Notes under the pieces: generated by a model
What the model was told of the DNA's origin: nothing
Database searches by the model: none
Seen by the model: only the letters and a program-made list of their open reading frames with translations
Program-made: the position numbers and the translations under genes
Shown: one piece after another, positions 22,532-36,630 of the stretch
How positions within the stretch are numbered: the stretch's first letter is position 1
How the letters are laid out: every line of letters starts with the position of its first letter
NCBI GenBank assembly: GCA_004369045.1
Contig: ML213504.1
Location: 1,722,894-1,786,893 of the forward strand
DNA from: Heliocybe sulcata
Lineage: Eukaryota; Basidiomycota; Agaricomycetes; Gloeophyllales; Gloeophyllaceae
DNA: 64,000 nt
Direction: 5' to 3'

Positions 22532-24224
22532 ATGAACTCACGCGAACTGATTGATGCTCAATTCGACCGGGCAGTGGAGATAGTGCAGAGTCTGCCGAAG
22601 AATGGGCCGATACAGACGGGGTACGAAGAGAAGTTGACTATGTATAGGTGAGTATACAGTGACTGCTTATCACCTTTGCTACGACTGAGGCTGCTGTGTA
22701 GTCTATACAAGCAAGGTGCTTGACCTGATAGATGTCTGTGGTGCGGCGCCAAGTGCTGATTAGACCGGGCATATTTCAGCGACCGTCGGGAACGTTAAGT
22801 CACCCCGCCCGGGTATATTTGACATGCTGGGACGGGCAAAATGGTACGTTCATCATACTCGGGAAGATGTCACGCGCTCCTTAGCGTATATCTTACAGGG
22901 ACGCGTGGGCAAAGCATAAGGACCTTGACTCCTATGAGGCCAAGTGGTTATATGTCGACGCCCTTTTGAAGGTCATATCTTTTTCCTCGATATCTCTCGA
23001 GCTGAACTGACGGGATGATTAGGTACTACGTCGATACTCCGACAAGACCGTTGCGAGAGACTACGTAAGAGAACTAGAATCTTACACCGGGGACCCATCG
23101 AATCTCGTCATGAGCGGTGCGCCTGGACTCCTGCTTCTATTGGGTAACTCCTGAATTCATTCCCCCTTGTAGGATCCATGTCGAGAACGCCGAGGACAAG
23201 CTCCTCAGCGTCCACCACTTCCGAGGAGCATTCTTCGCCCTCTACCTATCCCCCGCCACCTCAGCTCCAGCGAGGCGGTCTCTCCCTTACCATCCCCGGT
23301 GTGCAGCGGCCTCCCGAATCATCACCATCTGATGAGGACTCCGACGAAGAAGAGCACGACCAAGTCCCTGCCACCCTCGCCTCCTCATCCGTCTACAACC
23401 GCCCTCAATCTTCTCTCTCCTCACATCGCTATCGCACTCCCATGGCAGGCTCTCTGGCAATGTCACCGCCGCCGTCAATACCGCACGGCCCGACAATGAG
23501 TATTCCCGCAACACAGCCCCATCCAGGCTTCGAGAATATTGCTGCGTTCGAGGGAGCCCTGTCCCCTGCCCGAAGCCGTCCCACATCTACACAACTTCCC
23601 CTCGCGGCATATCACAGCCCATACGCCCAATCTCCAGGGCAAATGTTTCCCTCACCCGCAACATATCGCGCACCATCTGCACAGCAGTTCCCCCCCCCTC
23701 CAAGGCACTACAGCTCTGGTAACATCTCATCCGTTCAGCAACGTGCGCTTGAGAACATTCAGGCTCATGTGGCCGCGCTTATGGAACGTCTGGAAATACT
23801 GGAAGGGCTCACAGGACACCCTCGGCGCTCGACGCAGTCCTTGCCGCCTCGACAGGGCGGTTCAGGTCGTGGCAGTCCAGACGACGGTCACGACGAGTAC
23901 GATGCCTGGAACTTCAACTTCAACCTCGAGGAAATGGGCATGTGGTCCCTCGTCCTCCGTCCGCTGTCGCGGGTTATGTCGTATCTGCGCCGGCTCTTGC
24001 ATTTCCTCGCACATAGCGAGAACAGGTCGCCCACGTTGATTGTCGTCCGCCGGCTGTCCTTGGATATCTCGTTCGTCTTGATTATGCTTGCATTGGCCAG
24101 ATTGATCTGGAGAAGGACGGGCGTGCGGAGGCGGGAGGTGAACGCCGCGCTTGTTGTGCTGTGGAAAGCGGTTGTCGGTCGGACGGCTCTGCCTCAGCGA
24201 GCCATGGTTGACAGAGGCGTTTAG
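22532..24224 (+). CDS. Membrane-anchored acyl-CoA-binding protein (ACBD4/5-like)
   Basis: An N-terminal acyl-CoA-binding domain (about residues 1-110) binds long-chain acyl-CoA esters. Six exons join in frame through MNSRELIDAQFDRAVEIVQ, TGYEEKLTMYSLYKQATVG, KSPRPGIFDMLGRAKWDAW and YEAKWLYVDALLKVL. The signature YxxYKQATVGxxxxxxPG and the KWDAW motif are intact. A long Ser/Pro-rich linker follows, then a predicted coiled segment (ALENIQAHVAALMERLEIL). Near the C-terminus is one hydrophobic segment (LSLDISFVLIMLALARLIW), so the protein is probably tail-anchored with the domain in the cytosol. In animals, ACBD5-like tail-anchored forms tether peroxisomes to the ER; that role here is only an analogy. 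Stop at 24222. Confidence 0.88.
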
Positions 24225-24439
24225 CTCATATTTATTTCCTCATCTAATTACTGCTGTCATTCTTAGCGTTGTATTCCATGAATCGCGTGCGCGGTTCACC
24301 GCAATTGCCATTTCTGTAAGTATATCCTGGCTTATGTAAGCCGAATTTCTCAGTCGGGTTGGGTGGCCACCGCTCTCCTTAGAACGTCGCGAACTCGCGA
24401 ACGCGTTGCCAAAGCTGCTATACACCGCCTGCCTGTAGT

Positions 24440-25753
24440 ATGTCTACCTCTCGGTTCACCTCCTTGCGCAAAGCTCAGGTCGTCCGTGCGGCCACCAGCT
24501 CCCCGGTAACGAGAGACTTCCGTCATCTTGACTCTGTACCACGATGGTGGCTGGGACGTTCGTCCTTCAGCGACCCTGTGTCGAAGGCTGTTAAAGTCAA
24601 GGACCGTATCAAGTATTGGAATATCGTACCGGGAGACCAGGTGCGCGTACTGGGCGAGAGGGAAGGCACAGTAAGGGAGGTCTTGAGTATTAACCGGTTC
24701 AGCAATCGGGTTTACTTGAGGGCCGCGAGAAATGTGCGTGCATTGTTTGCAGTCTGAATGACTGAACTACATTCTTGGATAGGATGGGGAAAATAGTCAA
24801 GCTACGGGGCACCCGATTAATGTCCATTATTCGAAGGTCCAGCTGTTCCTCGGGAAGCACGAGTTTCCACCAGCAAAAGGATCCACAGTGACTGAGATTG
24901 TCCCGTCAGTATTGCAGTGATGCATCCCTTGGATACATGCTGCTCACCCACCGTAGCGTTTTCGCCTCTCGAATAGGGACGAGTCCGCCTGTTTGGGACG
25001 TCGCGAAGCATGCCTATGTGTGGAAACGTTTCGCGGTCAACACAACCCCTCGTCTCCCACATTGGACGAAGCAATCACATGGATTAGAGCCGAAAATGCC
25101 TATTCCCTGGCCTGAGAAGGCTAAGTCGCCCAAATTACCTCGTATGTTGCCGCACTGCTCGTCCGGCTGTGGTGGGAAACTGACATACGGCATCAGGGAC
25201 CGATTATGATACGGCAGCAGACGTCGTTCACGAAATCACGTATAATCCCTCCCCAATTACTACTCGCATTCTCGACCCCATCCCTCGTCAACAGGCCTTG
25301 GCCAAGCAAGAGCGCCACTACCTCAACTCAGTCTTAAACCCTGGTGCTGCTTTTGATCAGGCCGCCCCACTCGAGGTGCATGTCCAGCAGGAGCTCTCGC
25401 CCGATCACTCGCGCGCGAAAAGACAGAAGCGCTGGCAAGAGCTTAACGAGTCCAAGCAGCAGCTCCTGCGCGAGTACATCAAAGATGAAACGACGTCGGC
25501 CAAGATGCGGAGGCACAAGACCGTGAAGGAGGCGCGTGCGTGGGCTGTATTCAGGTGGCGCGAGAAGGTTGAGGAGCTGCGCAAGGAGGAGCGAAAGAGG
25601 AGGTGGATCAATCGTGGAGCGCTGGCCGAGTTGCAGAGGAAGCGAGCCAGGAAGGCTAAGAAGGCTGTCAGGCAGGAGAAGAGGTTGCGCGAGTTGAGTC
25701 TGGCGATGGCGGACAACCAGATCATCCCCGAGGGGGTGTCAATTAGTCGATAG
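24440..25753 (+). CDS. MRPL40: Mitochondrial large-subunit ribosomal protein uL24m (MRPL40-like)
   Basis: Component of the mitochondrial 54S subunit near the exit tunnel. Four exons. The first encodes a basic leader and the KOW motif region VKVKDRIKYWNIVPGDQVRVL ... GTVREVLSINRFSNRVYL, typical of uL24. Exon 2 (HPINVHYSKVQLFLG) continues the fold, exon 3 holds RIGTSPPVWDVAKHAYVWKR, and exon 4 is a long charged extension that is helical and rich in Lys, Arg and Glu (AELQRKRARKAKKAVRQEKR). Fungal uL24m proteins carry such long C-terminal extensions. All three introns preserve frame. An ACGCGT lies at 24401-24406 just upstream. Confidence 0.9.
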
Positions 25754-25968
25754 GTGTCAGTGCGATCTTGCTGGATTGCTTTTCTCCCGCTCTCTTCATA
25801 TTTGGTCGCTTGAACGGATAGTCGCCGCATAGCTCACGAATTCATGCCGAGAGAAGGATGATGCAGCACCCGCTGATGACAACTGTTGAAATTATCATAC
25901 ATGCTGGTGTTTATCCCAGACGTTCTTAATCGCTACAGGAAGTATATTGCTCTATCACGCTCAGCCGC

Positions 25969-27697
<1,729 letters not shown>

Positions 27698-27929
27698 CTA
27701 CGCGTATTATATATGGTGTGTTTCGTTCACACTGGACTCGGATACGGCAGACCGGTTCAGAGATAGAACGCGTTTCGCGACTTCCATCGTCATTCCGATT
27801 TCCCTCACCCGTGACGAGCTCCAGTGACCATCGATAGTCTCTTCCTTGCTTTCTAACATTCAAACGTCCTGGATTAACTATTACTGGCACCATTACTCAG
27901 CCGCACCACGGCTTATCAGTTTGGCCAGT

Positions 27930-28555
27930 ATGTCCTTCACGAACCTCTATTACAAACGAGTGAGTCGTTTCCTAGTCATACGGTCGCCCAGCACAGATGG
28001 CGGCTCCGCAAGTAGACAGCAGGTACACCAAAGGCGTGCTGGATCTGCTACAAACCGACTACTACCGTCCTTGCCACCGCAAACACCACGGATTTCATAT
28101 ATGCTTGTGATGGTCACCTGAAAGATCCTGGGTTCGCGTCCCCTGTGGGAGAGACGAATGACGGGGTAGATGCAGGCGGGGCAAAGAAGATGGGTCTAAG
28201 CCCAGAGGAGATCGCAAAGGTGAAGGAGGAGTGGGAGGAGCGTCAGAAGAAGAAGAAGGAGAAGGAGAAAGCCAAGGAGAAAGAGAAGGAACTTGAGAAA
28301 GGCAAGGGCGAGGATAAAGACGATCAGCAGGACAAGAAAGAATCCCCTCCATCTGTCAAACCTAAGTCCCCGGTCTCTTCTGCAAGTTCTCCTGCACCAA
28401 CTTCTCCGAGCCAGACCCATCAACGCTTCACCCTGCACCGCGATATCTTTGGCATGCGTCTCGCTGAACACCGCAAGCGCCGGCAAACGGCACAGACGAA
28501 GGAAATTGCACCTCGTCTACCCAGCGCACCGCGAGCGCCGGTGCAGGGTCCATGA
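27930..28555 (+). CDS. VFA1: Vps4-associated protein 1 (Vfa1-like)
   Basis: Vfa1 binds the AAA ATPase Vps4 in the ESCRT/multivesicular body pathway. Two exons (27930-27959 and 28016-28555) give 189 aa. The N-terminal zinc-binding segment has NLYYKR, then ACWICYKPTTTVLATANT and DFIYACDGHLKDPGF (CxxC...C-x2-H). Next is MGLSPEEIAKVKEEWEERQ and a long Lys/Glu-rich helix, ending LHRDIFGMRLAEHRKRRQ. This layout matches fungal Vfa1. The intron has a GTGAGT donor and is 56 nt; without it the Cys-rich block is broken by a stop. An ATG within the intron opens an out-of-frame reading and is not the start. Confidence 0.9.
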
Positions 28556-28996
28556 CACACTTCATCATTATCGTTCTACAGTATGTTCCCATTGGTTCCG
28601 TGTTTCGTGGCCGTCGCGCAGTCATGTTTGCCGCAATGTATCGCTAATATTTCTGAGGATCATGTCCGACACCCAATACCAGCACAACGACGGTCTTTTG
28701 TCCAATGTCCTTTCATCACCATTCTATTCTGCTCGTGATCGTTATCCGGCCCTGCGCTATGGTACTACTACCGTAAGGTCCTTCTCCGCCAAAATAGTCA
28801 CCGGACCGGTGGAGGTTCAGGTGAGACATTTAGGGAATGAAACTCGTCATTCCCTAGCATTGGCGTAGCCCATGTCCACGTTCAAAGGAGATCTCGGAGA
28901 GCCCGCATCTGCGGCCAATAATAATGGACCATCGTGACTCGGACTCGAGTTAAGCTTACCGCAAGCTACGAGTACAAGGGAACTTGACGGTGTCCG

Positions 28997-30917
28997 ATGG
29001 CCTCCATCACAGAGACGACGGTGTTCACTACTCCTACTGATTTCGATGCCGAGGCCTCGGATCCTAAAATTGAGAAGACGCCTCCGAGGTTGAGTAACCG
29101 ATCAAAGGGCTCGCAGGCGGCAGCAGCGTTCATGGAGAAGTTCGAGGATTTGCTGAATAGGCAGGTACGGGCTTGTATGCATCTGGCGTGAGCAATGGCT
29201 GAATGGGCCTCAGTATTCAGCGCAGAATCCGGATGGATTAGTGAACTTTGGTGTAGCCGAGAACGTGCGTAACAAATATTCCGCTTTCAGATGTAATTTC
29301 AAGGTCGTGTCCAGACGTTGATGCAAGCAGAGTTGAAGGATGTGAGCTCAAGCTTGACACGGTTCATGACATATTGCTCACCCGATCCGTAGTATTTCAA
29401 TTCCCACTTGGACTTGCAAGATCTGGACTTCACCTACGGTGAGGCAGGTAGACTCAGAAGTGTTCGCCGCTAAGCTGACTCGAGGATGACTCTAGGGGAC
29501 TCCTGTGCTGGGTCGAAGAGGCTTTTCGATGCCGTTATACGCCTGTTGAATCGGTATTTCAAACCATTGAAACCAGTGCTACACGAGCACCTTATATGTG
29601 GCGCAGGCCAATCTGCTATGTGAGACTCAATCAACTATCCTTGTACTCTAAATACTGACTGGAGCGTAGCCTCGACCAATTGACGCACCTCTTGTGTGAC
29701 GATGGTGAAGGCATCCTCGTTGCAAATCCATTCTACAGTGCGTGTGCATCCGAGTACGTGCAAAGCGTTCTCTGCTGCTCACAGAAGAAAACCGGCAGGT
29801 GGTTTCATCAATGACATCTCCGGTCGCGCGGGCTGCCATATGGTCGGTATTGACGTCGAGACATCCGACCCGTCATGCCCCTCCAACCTCGCGGCCTTCG
29901 ACGCATATATGGCGTCCAACCCGCCTATACGTCCTCGCGCTGTCATTCTGTGCAATCCGAACAACCCCTTGGGCTTCAACTACCCGCGAGAAACGCTACT
30001 TGCGTATTGTGAATTCGCTCAGAAGTGGGATTTGCATCTGCTGTGCGATGAGATCTACGCACTGTCGCAGTTTGCTAACAAGGAGAAGGAGAGCGATGGG
30101 ACGAAGCGAGATTTTGTGAGCATGCTGAGTGTGGATGTGGCAAGGGAGACGGGGTGCGATCCGGCCAGGGTGCATGTGCTCTATGGAATGAGCAAGGATT
30201 TTGGTGCAAACGGGTTAAGGCTAGGTAAGGTCTTCACTAACCTTCATGATTCAGTCACGTATGAATCGTCTCAGGTGTCCTCGTCACCCAACATAATCCC
30301 CAGCTACGCAGGACTCTCTTGGGAATCTCGCTTCTCATAAAGGTTTCGTCGCCTGCGGTGAGTAGGTAATTGCTAGGACCTAGTCAGCTCAGTTGATTGT
30401 TCTACAGGATGCATTGTGGTCGGCGCTTCTGAACGATGATAAGATGCTAGAAAAGGTCGTAACGACTAACCAGCAGCGGTTAGCCGAGACAGTGGTGTAT
30501 TGCCAGGACTTCTTCAGGACACAGGGCGTACCTATCATACAGCCTGAGGCTGCTCATTTCATATTCAGTGCGTATTGATTTACCACTGTAAATGCGACTT
30601 CATGACCATGTGGTTGTTCCTTTAGTCGATCTGCGCAGTTTCCTGAGGCAGACGGACGACTCTGACAAGAAGCTAGTAACCGCAGCGGAACAAGAAGCCG
30701 ACCTCTTCTACTCCTTCATCAACAATGGGGTCTATGTAGCTTCCGGTAAGGGGCGAGGAGACCGTTTGAATCTGTCTGACGTTCAGCCCTATCTCTAGGG
30801 TCGTCCTATGGATATCCAATCCCGGGCTGGTTCCGATTTACGTTCTGTGTGAGACAAGATTATTTGGATCTGGGACTTGAACGGATTGCGAAGACGCTAG
30901 AGAGCAGAAGAAAGTGA
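28997..30917 (+). CDS. PLP-dependent aminotransferase, ACC-synthase-like (class I/II)
   Basis: Fold-type I PLP enzyme of the group that contains 1-aminocyclopropane-1-carboxylate synthase and related aminotransferases; the substrate is not predictable. About ten exons. Family blocks are NPDGLVNFGVAEN, RLFDAVIRLLNRYFKP, GILVANPFYS, AVILCNPNNPLGFNYPRETL, LLCDEIYALSQF (Asp that binds the PLP pyridine nitrogen) and YGMSKDFGANGLRLG (Lys forming the Schiff base; Arg binding PLP phosphate). The C-terminal part has VDLRSFLRQ and WFRFTFCVRQDYLDLGLERI (Arg binding the substrate carboxylate), ending at a TGA at 30915. Start ATG at 28997. It follows VFA1 on the same strand, with no evident functional link. 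Confidence 0.87.
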
Positions 30918-31094
30918 TAACATATTACTTGACTTAGATCTAACGCGTGCCATATGTCTCTGTGGCCTATACGTCCGGCTAAGATCGCCAGAATAGGAAG
31001 GCTAGATTCCAGTCTTGTGCTTGTTCGCTGTGGGAAGGCGTGGTTTAGTCAGGACGTAATATGCACTGTCTTGGTCGTACTTTAACTGGACACG

Positions 31095-32791
31095 ATGAGG
31101 CCTGGCCACGGCCCCCGACAGCGCTCTCTCTCTGCCTCTTCGTCTGATGCATTGTACCACCCAATTCCCCAGGCCCCGGTCGCTGCCAACCCGGCGCCCC
31201 GACGTCTCTCGATATCCGAGGTGGACGTTGAGCTGAGCGAGGCGGAGGAAGAGGATGTATTCGAGCAGCCAGTGGTAGCCGGATACCTTGATTCGAGGAT
31301 CCGGTGGGTACACTTCATTCTTGGAAGTGCGGTTTTGTTGCCGTGGAATAGTGAGTGACTGTCGTATCTCTTGGGAATGCATGAGCTCAAGTGAGGTATG
31401 TAGCTTTGATTACGGCTACACCGTTCTTTATATCGCGTTTGTCTGGGACGTCACTTGCGAGCGTATTCAGCTCCTATCTCTCCATCGCATTCACCATCTC
31501 GAATTTCGGATTTCTGGCGCATGCTACGGCGACAGCGAAGCAGGTCCGTGTACGCGCTTGTACGATGTCTAATTGACTCTGATGACCCGCACTAGGTCTC
31601 GCCAGCAAGGAGGGTACTCACAGCGATGCTGGCCCTTGCTGTCCTCACTCTTCTCTTGACGTTAAGCACATACACGCATGGCCCACCGGGACTGTTCTTT
31701 GCATTCGTCATCGTCAATGGAGTCTCACAAGCGGCCGCGGGATCCTATCTGCAGACCTCAGTCATCGCGGTCGCCTCATTATTTGGTCCGGGTGCTATGC
31801 AATCGTTATTTTCCGGCCAAGCAGCAGTCGGGGTGGCTGTCAGTCTAGTGCAAGTACTCAGTGCAGCTGCTTCTGTCAACGATCGCTCCCCCAACGCCCC
31901 GAGAGACCCTACGACGGACGGTAGAGCAGAGGAAAAGTCCGCTTTTGTATTCTTTGGGCTGTCATTCTTGTTCCTGCTCGTCAGCGCAGCTGCCTACATC
32001 TGGATGACTCGTTTGCCTGCCTATCATGCCGTGGTCATGTCCGAGGATGGCCCTGGTAAGGGCTTCATGCGACCCTCGCTCGACAGTGACGACCAGACCA
32101 CTGAAACTCATGGCCTTGTATCAGGCCCGCATCGACGGGCAGATACGACGGCGAATATACTCCGCATCGCGAAAGCAAATCTCATCTATGAACTGTCTGT
32201 AGCATATGTTTTCATCGTAACCCTCGTACGTCAAATTTTGCTCGCTTGGCATACAATTCTGACGCGCAATTATAGGCTGTATTCCCGCCTATCACAGTTT
32301 CGATCCAACCTACTAATCCTGCAACACATCCACTGCTCTTCTCCGCTCTCCACTTCTTGTTGTACAACATCGGCGACTTCATTGGCCGCTATCTCTGCTC
32401 GATACCTTCCCTGCTCCTCTGGTCAGCCCGCCGGCTCGCTGCCATGTCCTTCGCACGCACGATATTCATCCCCCTTTTCCTTATGTGTAACCTCCAACAA
32501 TCTGACCCTGCTTCCGTCACATCCTCGTCGACGCCCATCATCAACTCGGATATTGCTTTCTTCGTGTTGTTACTGCTCTTCGGCTTGACGAACGGCTATG
32601 TTTGCAGTATGACGATGATCTCCGCTGCTTCTCTCGAGCATAACCGGAGACTGAAAGGGAGGAAGGAGGACGTGGATATTGCCGCCACCGTCGCTAGCTT
32701 CTCTTTAGTCACTGGCTTGGTCCTCGGGAGCATAGCTAGCTTTTTGGTGAGGAGCGCGGTCTGCGGTGGCTGCAACCCATTCAAGGGGTAA
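31095..32791 (+). CDS. Equilibrative nucleoside transporter (ENT family)
   Basis: Eleven-span facilitator for nucleosides and nucleobases; yeast Fun26 works in the vacuole, others at the plasma membrane. Four exons. The N-terminus is Ser-rich with an acidic patch (VELSEAEEEDVFEQ), followed by the conserved start of span 1, FILGSAVLLPWNTLITATPFF across intron 1. The TM4-6 signature is GSYLQTSVIAVASLFGPGAMQSLFSGQAAVGVAVS. After a charged loop, spans 7-11 include PATHPLLFSALHFLLYNIGDFIGRYLC and a late VASFSLVTGLVLGSIASFL. The key GxG and Arg-Asp positions of the family (IGDFIGR) are visible. Stop at 32789. Confidence 0.92.
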
Positions 32792-33064
32792 TCGCATGGG
32801 TATTCCGATGCAGGAATGATGTAGTATATGCGTGACATTCTTGTGTTCTGCCGTGAGGATGCTGCTGTGTATTATGTATTATTGCTAGACACTCTGTCTT
32901 ATCGTGCACGGTCATAATAGCCTGACATTATATGCATTCGACAATACAGCTACAAATACAACCCATGGTGTAAGGTCCAGTATGCAATAGAATAGTATTC
33001 CGATCATGTAGTAAATGGCTTGATATACTGCTTGTACGAAGATGAAAGAGCGTCACGATCCCGG

Positions 33065-35469
33065 TCATCTCGCCGTAGGGATTGAACTGCTCCATGGAAC
33101 GGACGAGCTCGGTTCTTCTGCCTCTAACGCCTGTAAAGGAGAATTAAAACATGCTGCAAAGTACGGACACGAAAAACCCATACCTCTAGAAGCATCGGCA
33201 GGACACTATCAACGTCTTGGATGGGCACACCACCGCAGCCAAGACTAATCAGTTTCCGGTACTCCGCCATCCTACCCTCCGTCCCGGATTCTTCTTGATG
33301 TTTCACGAACTCGTCAAAGAGCTCTTTGCGCCTTTTCCTATGTCTCTCCAAATCGTGTCTCAGCACTTCGCAGGCCTGGTGCAGGGCTTCCGGATCGGTG
33401 GGCACATCCGAATGTAGAGCAAGGAGATCGCTGATATCTTCAGGTTGTGAAGGAGCCTTTCGTTTGCCTTTTCGACCCTCGGTTCTCTCAGTAGTTACCT
33501 CCGGATGATCCGTAGAGTCGTCCGGGTGAAACGCGAAATTTTGTGAGGGGATATGTAGTTCGCCACCCGCTGCATCTCGAATAGCCTTCTCGCGGTCCTC
33601 TTCGTCCTTGACCCACTTCTCCCAGCCTAAACGATAGCGTTTACCCATCTTCGTCTTCAATTCCTGCTCCAGATCTTCCAAGCCTTGCTGCGAATAGTTC
33701 ATCCCGTTTGCTTTCGTTTTGAGATGGGCGACAGTTCGCTGGTCTTCCAAGATTTCCGTCTGCATGCGGTTCACTGTCGCGTGTGCTTGAGTCATCTGCT
33801 TTTCCTTGTCGTGGAACTCCTCGTCGAAGGACTCGGCGAGATTGTCCATCAAGCTGGTCATGTCGGTTTTACACCGACTACTAGCTCGCTGAGCAGCTGC
33901 GGAGAAATGGAACTGAGGTCTTTCCCCAGCAGCTGAGGCGTACCCATAGCCAACCGAAGGCGGATAGGCTCGACCGTTGGCAACAGGTATGGTCAGGGGC
34001 CGGGCAGGCAAGAGAGGTGATGCCCGGAACCGTTCATCTTCCAGGATATAGTCCTCTGCGCTTTTACCGTCGTGATTGACGAGTTTTGGGTCCGCGCCGT
34101 GGTCGATGAGCAACTTCACCAGCCGCTTGCTCCGACACCTCGCAGCCATAGTGAGCGCCGTCTCCCCATCTTCATCCTGGAAGTTGATGACGTCCTTCAA
34201 TTCCAGTGGATATTGCGCCAGGCGGTTGAGGATGGTCTCCATGTAGTATCGGGCAGCATGAGTTTTGCCCTTGGACATGGCCACATCGACGACATGGTGA
34301 AACACCGTCCGATTCGCGTTGTCGATATTCAACGTCGAACCATGTAGCAGTTCGTACAGTTCTGGGAACTTGCGCACGTCGTAGTTGTTTGCGAACATAA
34401 CTGAACGCATGAGCGCAGTCTGCCCGGCATTATTCGTTCTGACCATGTCTGCGCCCGCCGTGAGCAAGAGTTTGACTATCCGAAGGCGACCCATGGCAGC
34501 AGCCCAATGAAGTGGTGTGTGGCCGTCATCGTCAATGACAACATTCGGGTCGAACTCGGGAGGCGGCTCAATGAGACACTTGGGAATCTGGTGCGTGTCA
34601 GAAATGAAATACTCCAGCATCTGCTCGGCATAACCCTGGCTATCTTCGTCGTTGCCATCAAAGGGCATGTCGTCTGGTTCGACTGAGCGACGCCGCCTCC
34701 TCGAACGGCGATATCCGGCTTCCCCACCGTCCGACAAAGCATCCGGATCTGGACTCCCACGGATGGGTGAGGGGGTGCGTGAACTTGACGATCCTTCAGA
34801 GGGGGACGGCGTCAGCGACCCGTCCTCTGAGCCGCGTGCGGATATGCTGTCGTCTTCTGAATCACCGCCAGCGGCAGTCCGACGCGATGAACGCGTTGCC
34901 ACTCCAAGACCGTCGGCGCCCGTCTTCTTAGACGGGCGGCTGCCTGGAGCTGCTACTAGATGCTTGGGGGCTAACGGGGGACTCTCGCCAGCGGGTATAA
35001 AGTCCATGATTGGACGGAGATGTTGTTCACAGTTGTAATGTCTGCATAGCTCCAAGCTTCGTTCGAGGGGGATCCATGTACCTGGGTGATTGTTCGAAGG
35101 AAGCGATTTACGCAATCGGTATGTCTGCATACCTTGGTATTTCCCGTAACCTCCCTGGACTTTCTCGTGCACTCCTTTCTGTACCTCCCTTTCCAGGATA
35201 CGTGTGCGTTGTGGCTTGTCGAACCCTGCCACTTTGAGGATCTGGGTAGCGTTCAACCAAGAGTCGGATCGCCGTCTCATGACAGCCACTCCCTTGCACA
35301 TCCTACGCGTAAGGATGGTTAGAACGCGCGTAGATTCGCGTCTGCATAGACGTACATTTCGTAGACAGGAATACCACTATAAGTGGCCTACGAGGAACGT
35401 GTTAATCATCGACCACTTCAGCTGATTCACCGGATCTCAGCGTACCTTGAATATTTGATTATCTGGCAT
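33065..35469 (-). CDS. MBP1: APSES/KilA-N transcription factor with ankyrin repeats (Mbp1-like, MBF complex)
   Basis: DNA-binding subunit of the MBF-type G1/S regulator. The minus-strand model starts at the ATG at 35469 (MPDNQIFK). The APSES domain is spread over small exons: ATYSGIPVYEMMCKGVAVMRRR, SDSWLNATQILKVAGFDKPQR, REVQKGVHEKVQGGYGKYQG, then GTWIPLERSLELC after an intron. Serine-rich linkers lead to ankyrin repeats (DDGHTPLHWAAAMGRLRIVKLLL and DEDGETALTMAARC), then a coiled coil (RMQTEILEDQRTVAHLK ... EDLEQELKTKMGKR). The last exon, after a 53-nt intron, ends VPWSSSIPTAR at 33065. Ending at the frame's own stop (33124) gives a non-family tail, so the spliced end is preferred. It is divergent from CDC14. 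Confidence 0.94.
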
Positions 35470-36630
35470 GTTTGGTTACTGTTGATGCGCACGCTCTGAA
35501 GAAGGTCTTTTATGGTGTTGTCGGTAGCGGACAAGGGAATGAGGAGAGCCAGCCGGCGGACCCTGCACGGCGCGTGTCTCAATTAACGGCAGCGGGAGCG
35601 CGTCGTTGTTTGCGCTTGTTGGACGCGTCCTACCCGACGCGGTGTCGGACCTCGGGTCCTTCCGAATTAGTGTCATCCGCTGACCTCGTGCCACAATTGT
35701 GACGGGAGCCTGAGGCCTGAGGGGTTGCATCTAAGGACATGGAGCCCTACTACGGCTGCCTTGAAGAAAGCGTATACCTAAGCTTGGGCGGTGAAGCCGT
35801 TGAAGCCAGGAGGGGAAGTTTACTTCGCGGTCGCAAGGCCTTCCGCGGAATACACATGAAGTCTATCTTTCTGCAGCTAGTTGCCTTTACTTTGGTTCCG
35901 TCTGAGAGTTACTCAAGCAACTCAAGGGAACCAAGTCCTCATCGCCTTATCTACTATCATTCATGACTGCGGTGGGCTTCCTAACGGTTAACCAGGTAGA
36001 CCACGCCAACGCTGCAACTACCATTTAAATTAATTAACGGACTACGCTCGGTTGATGGCCAGACTGAACCCCCAAATATTGGCCGCTTTATTACCGTCAG
36101 CCGGTCGTGTCGCACGATAAGAACCGTGAAGAGCGGCTGGGTCCTGATTTCATTATGCGCGAGGACCGAATATTGTAGCCTGGGAAAGGCGGACTTGACC
36201 ACGGTACTCACACCGTCATACTTCATTCAAATTGTCTATTCCAGTCCATTAAAATGCATGTCTATTTGAGCGCCCTTCGCCTTCACATCGAGCGACTTGT
36301 GGAAGACTATACACTCGGGGGAGACCCCAATTTATATCGAGCAGTAACATCATTCATAAATAGTACTGTGCATGATATCACTTTGGAAGAGCTCTCCAGA
36401 ACCACGAGACCGTTGTGAAGTGGCACTGCAATGCATGAACAATGCGCTTAGCACAATTGCCTCCGCGTAGATGCGATGGAGTGGCAACTGCCATATTTGG
36501 ACACAAGGCTGGTTGTTGGTTCGTATTTATGCCACGCGCCCCTCTTCTCTCTCTTCGGTCGTGTTCCGCGTCGTAGTACCCTTGCGTTTCTTCGTTCTCG
36601 TTGTGTGGCTCGTCACTCAGGCTGGCTACC
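35470..36630. other. Shared upstream region of MBP1-like and CDC14 genes
   Basis: About 1.16 kb between two divergent cell-cycle genes. No reading frame in it is recognisable. It contains one consensus MCB hexamer (35623-35628) and a near match (GACGCGG) about 10 bp further on. The stretch 36024-36040 is AT-rich. No transcript can be assigned. Confidence 0.55.
35623..35628. promoter_or_regulatory. MCB hexamer ACGCGT between MBP1-like and CDC14
   Basis: Consensus MBF-binding hexamer about 155 bp upstream of the MBP1-like ATG, within GGACGCGTCC (a perfect 10-bp palindrome). It suggests self-regulation of the MBP1-like gene or control of CDC14. Proposed from sequence alone; the hexamer also arises by chance. 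Confidence 0.35.

Noticed and set aside
28126-28136. GGTTCGCGTCC resembling a tRNA B box
   Set aside because: It lies within the VFA1 coding exon (GHLKDPGFASP); flanking bases do not form a T-arm or acceptor stem and no A box is placed upstream.
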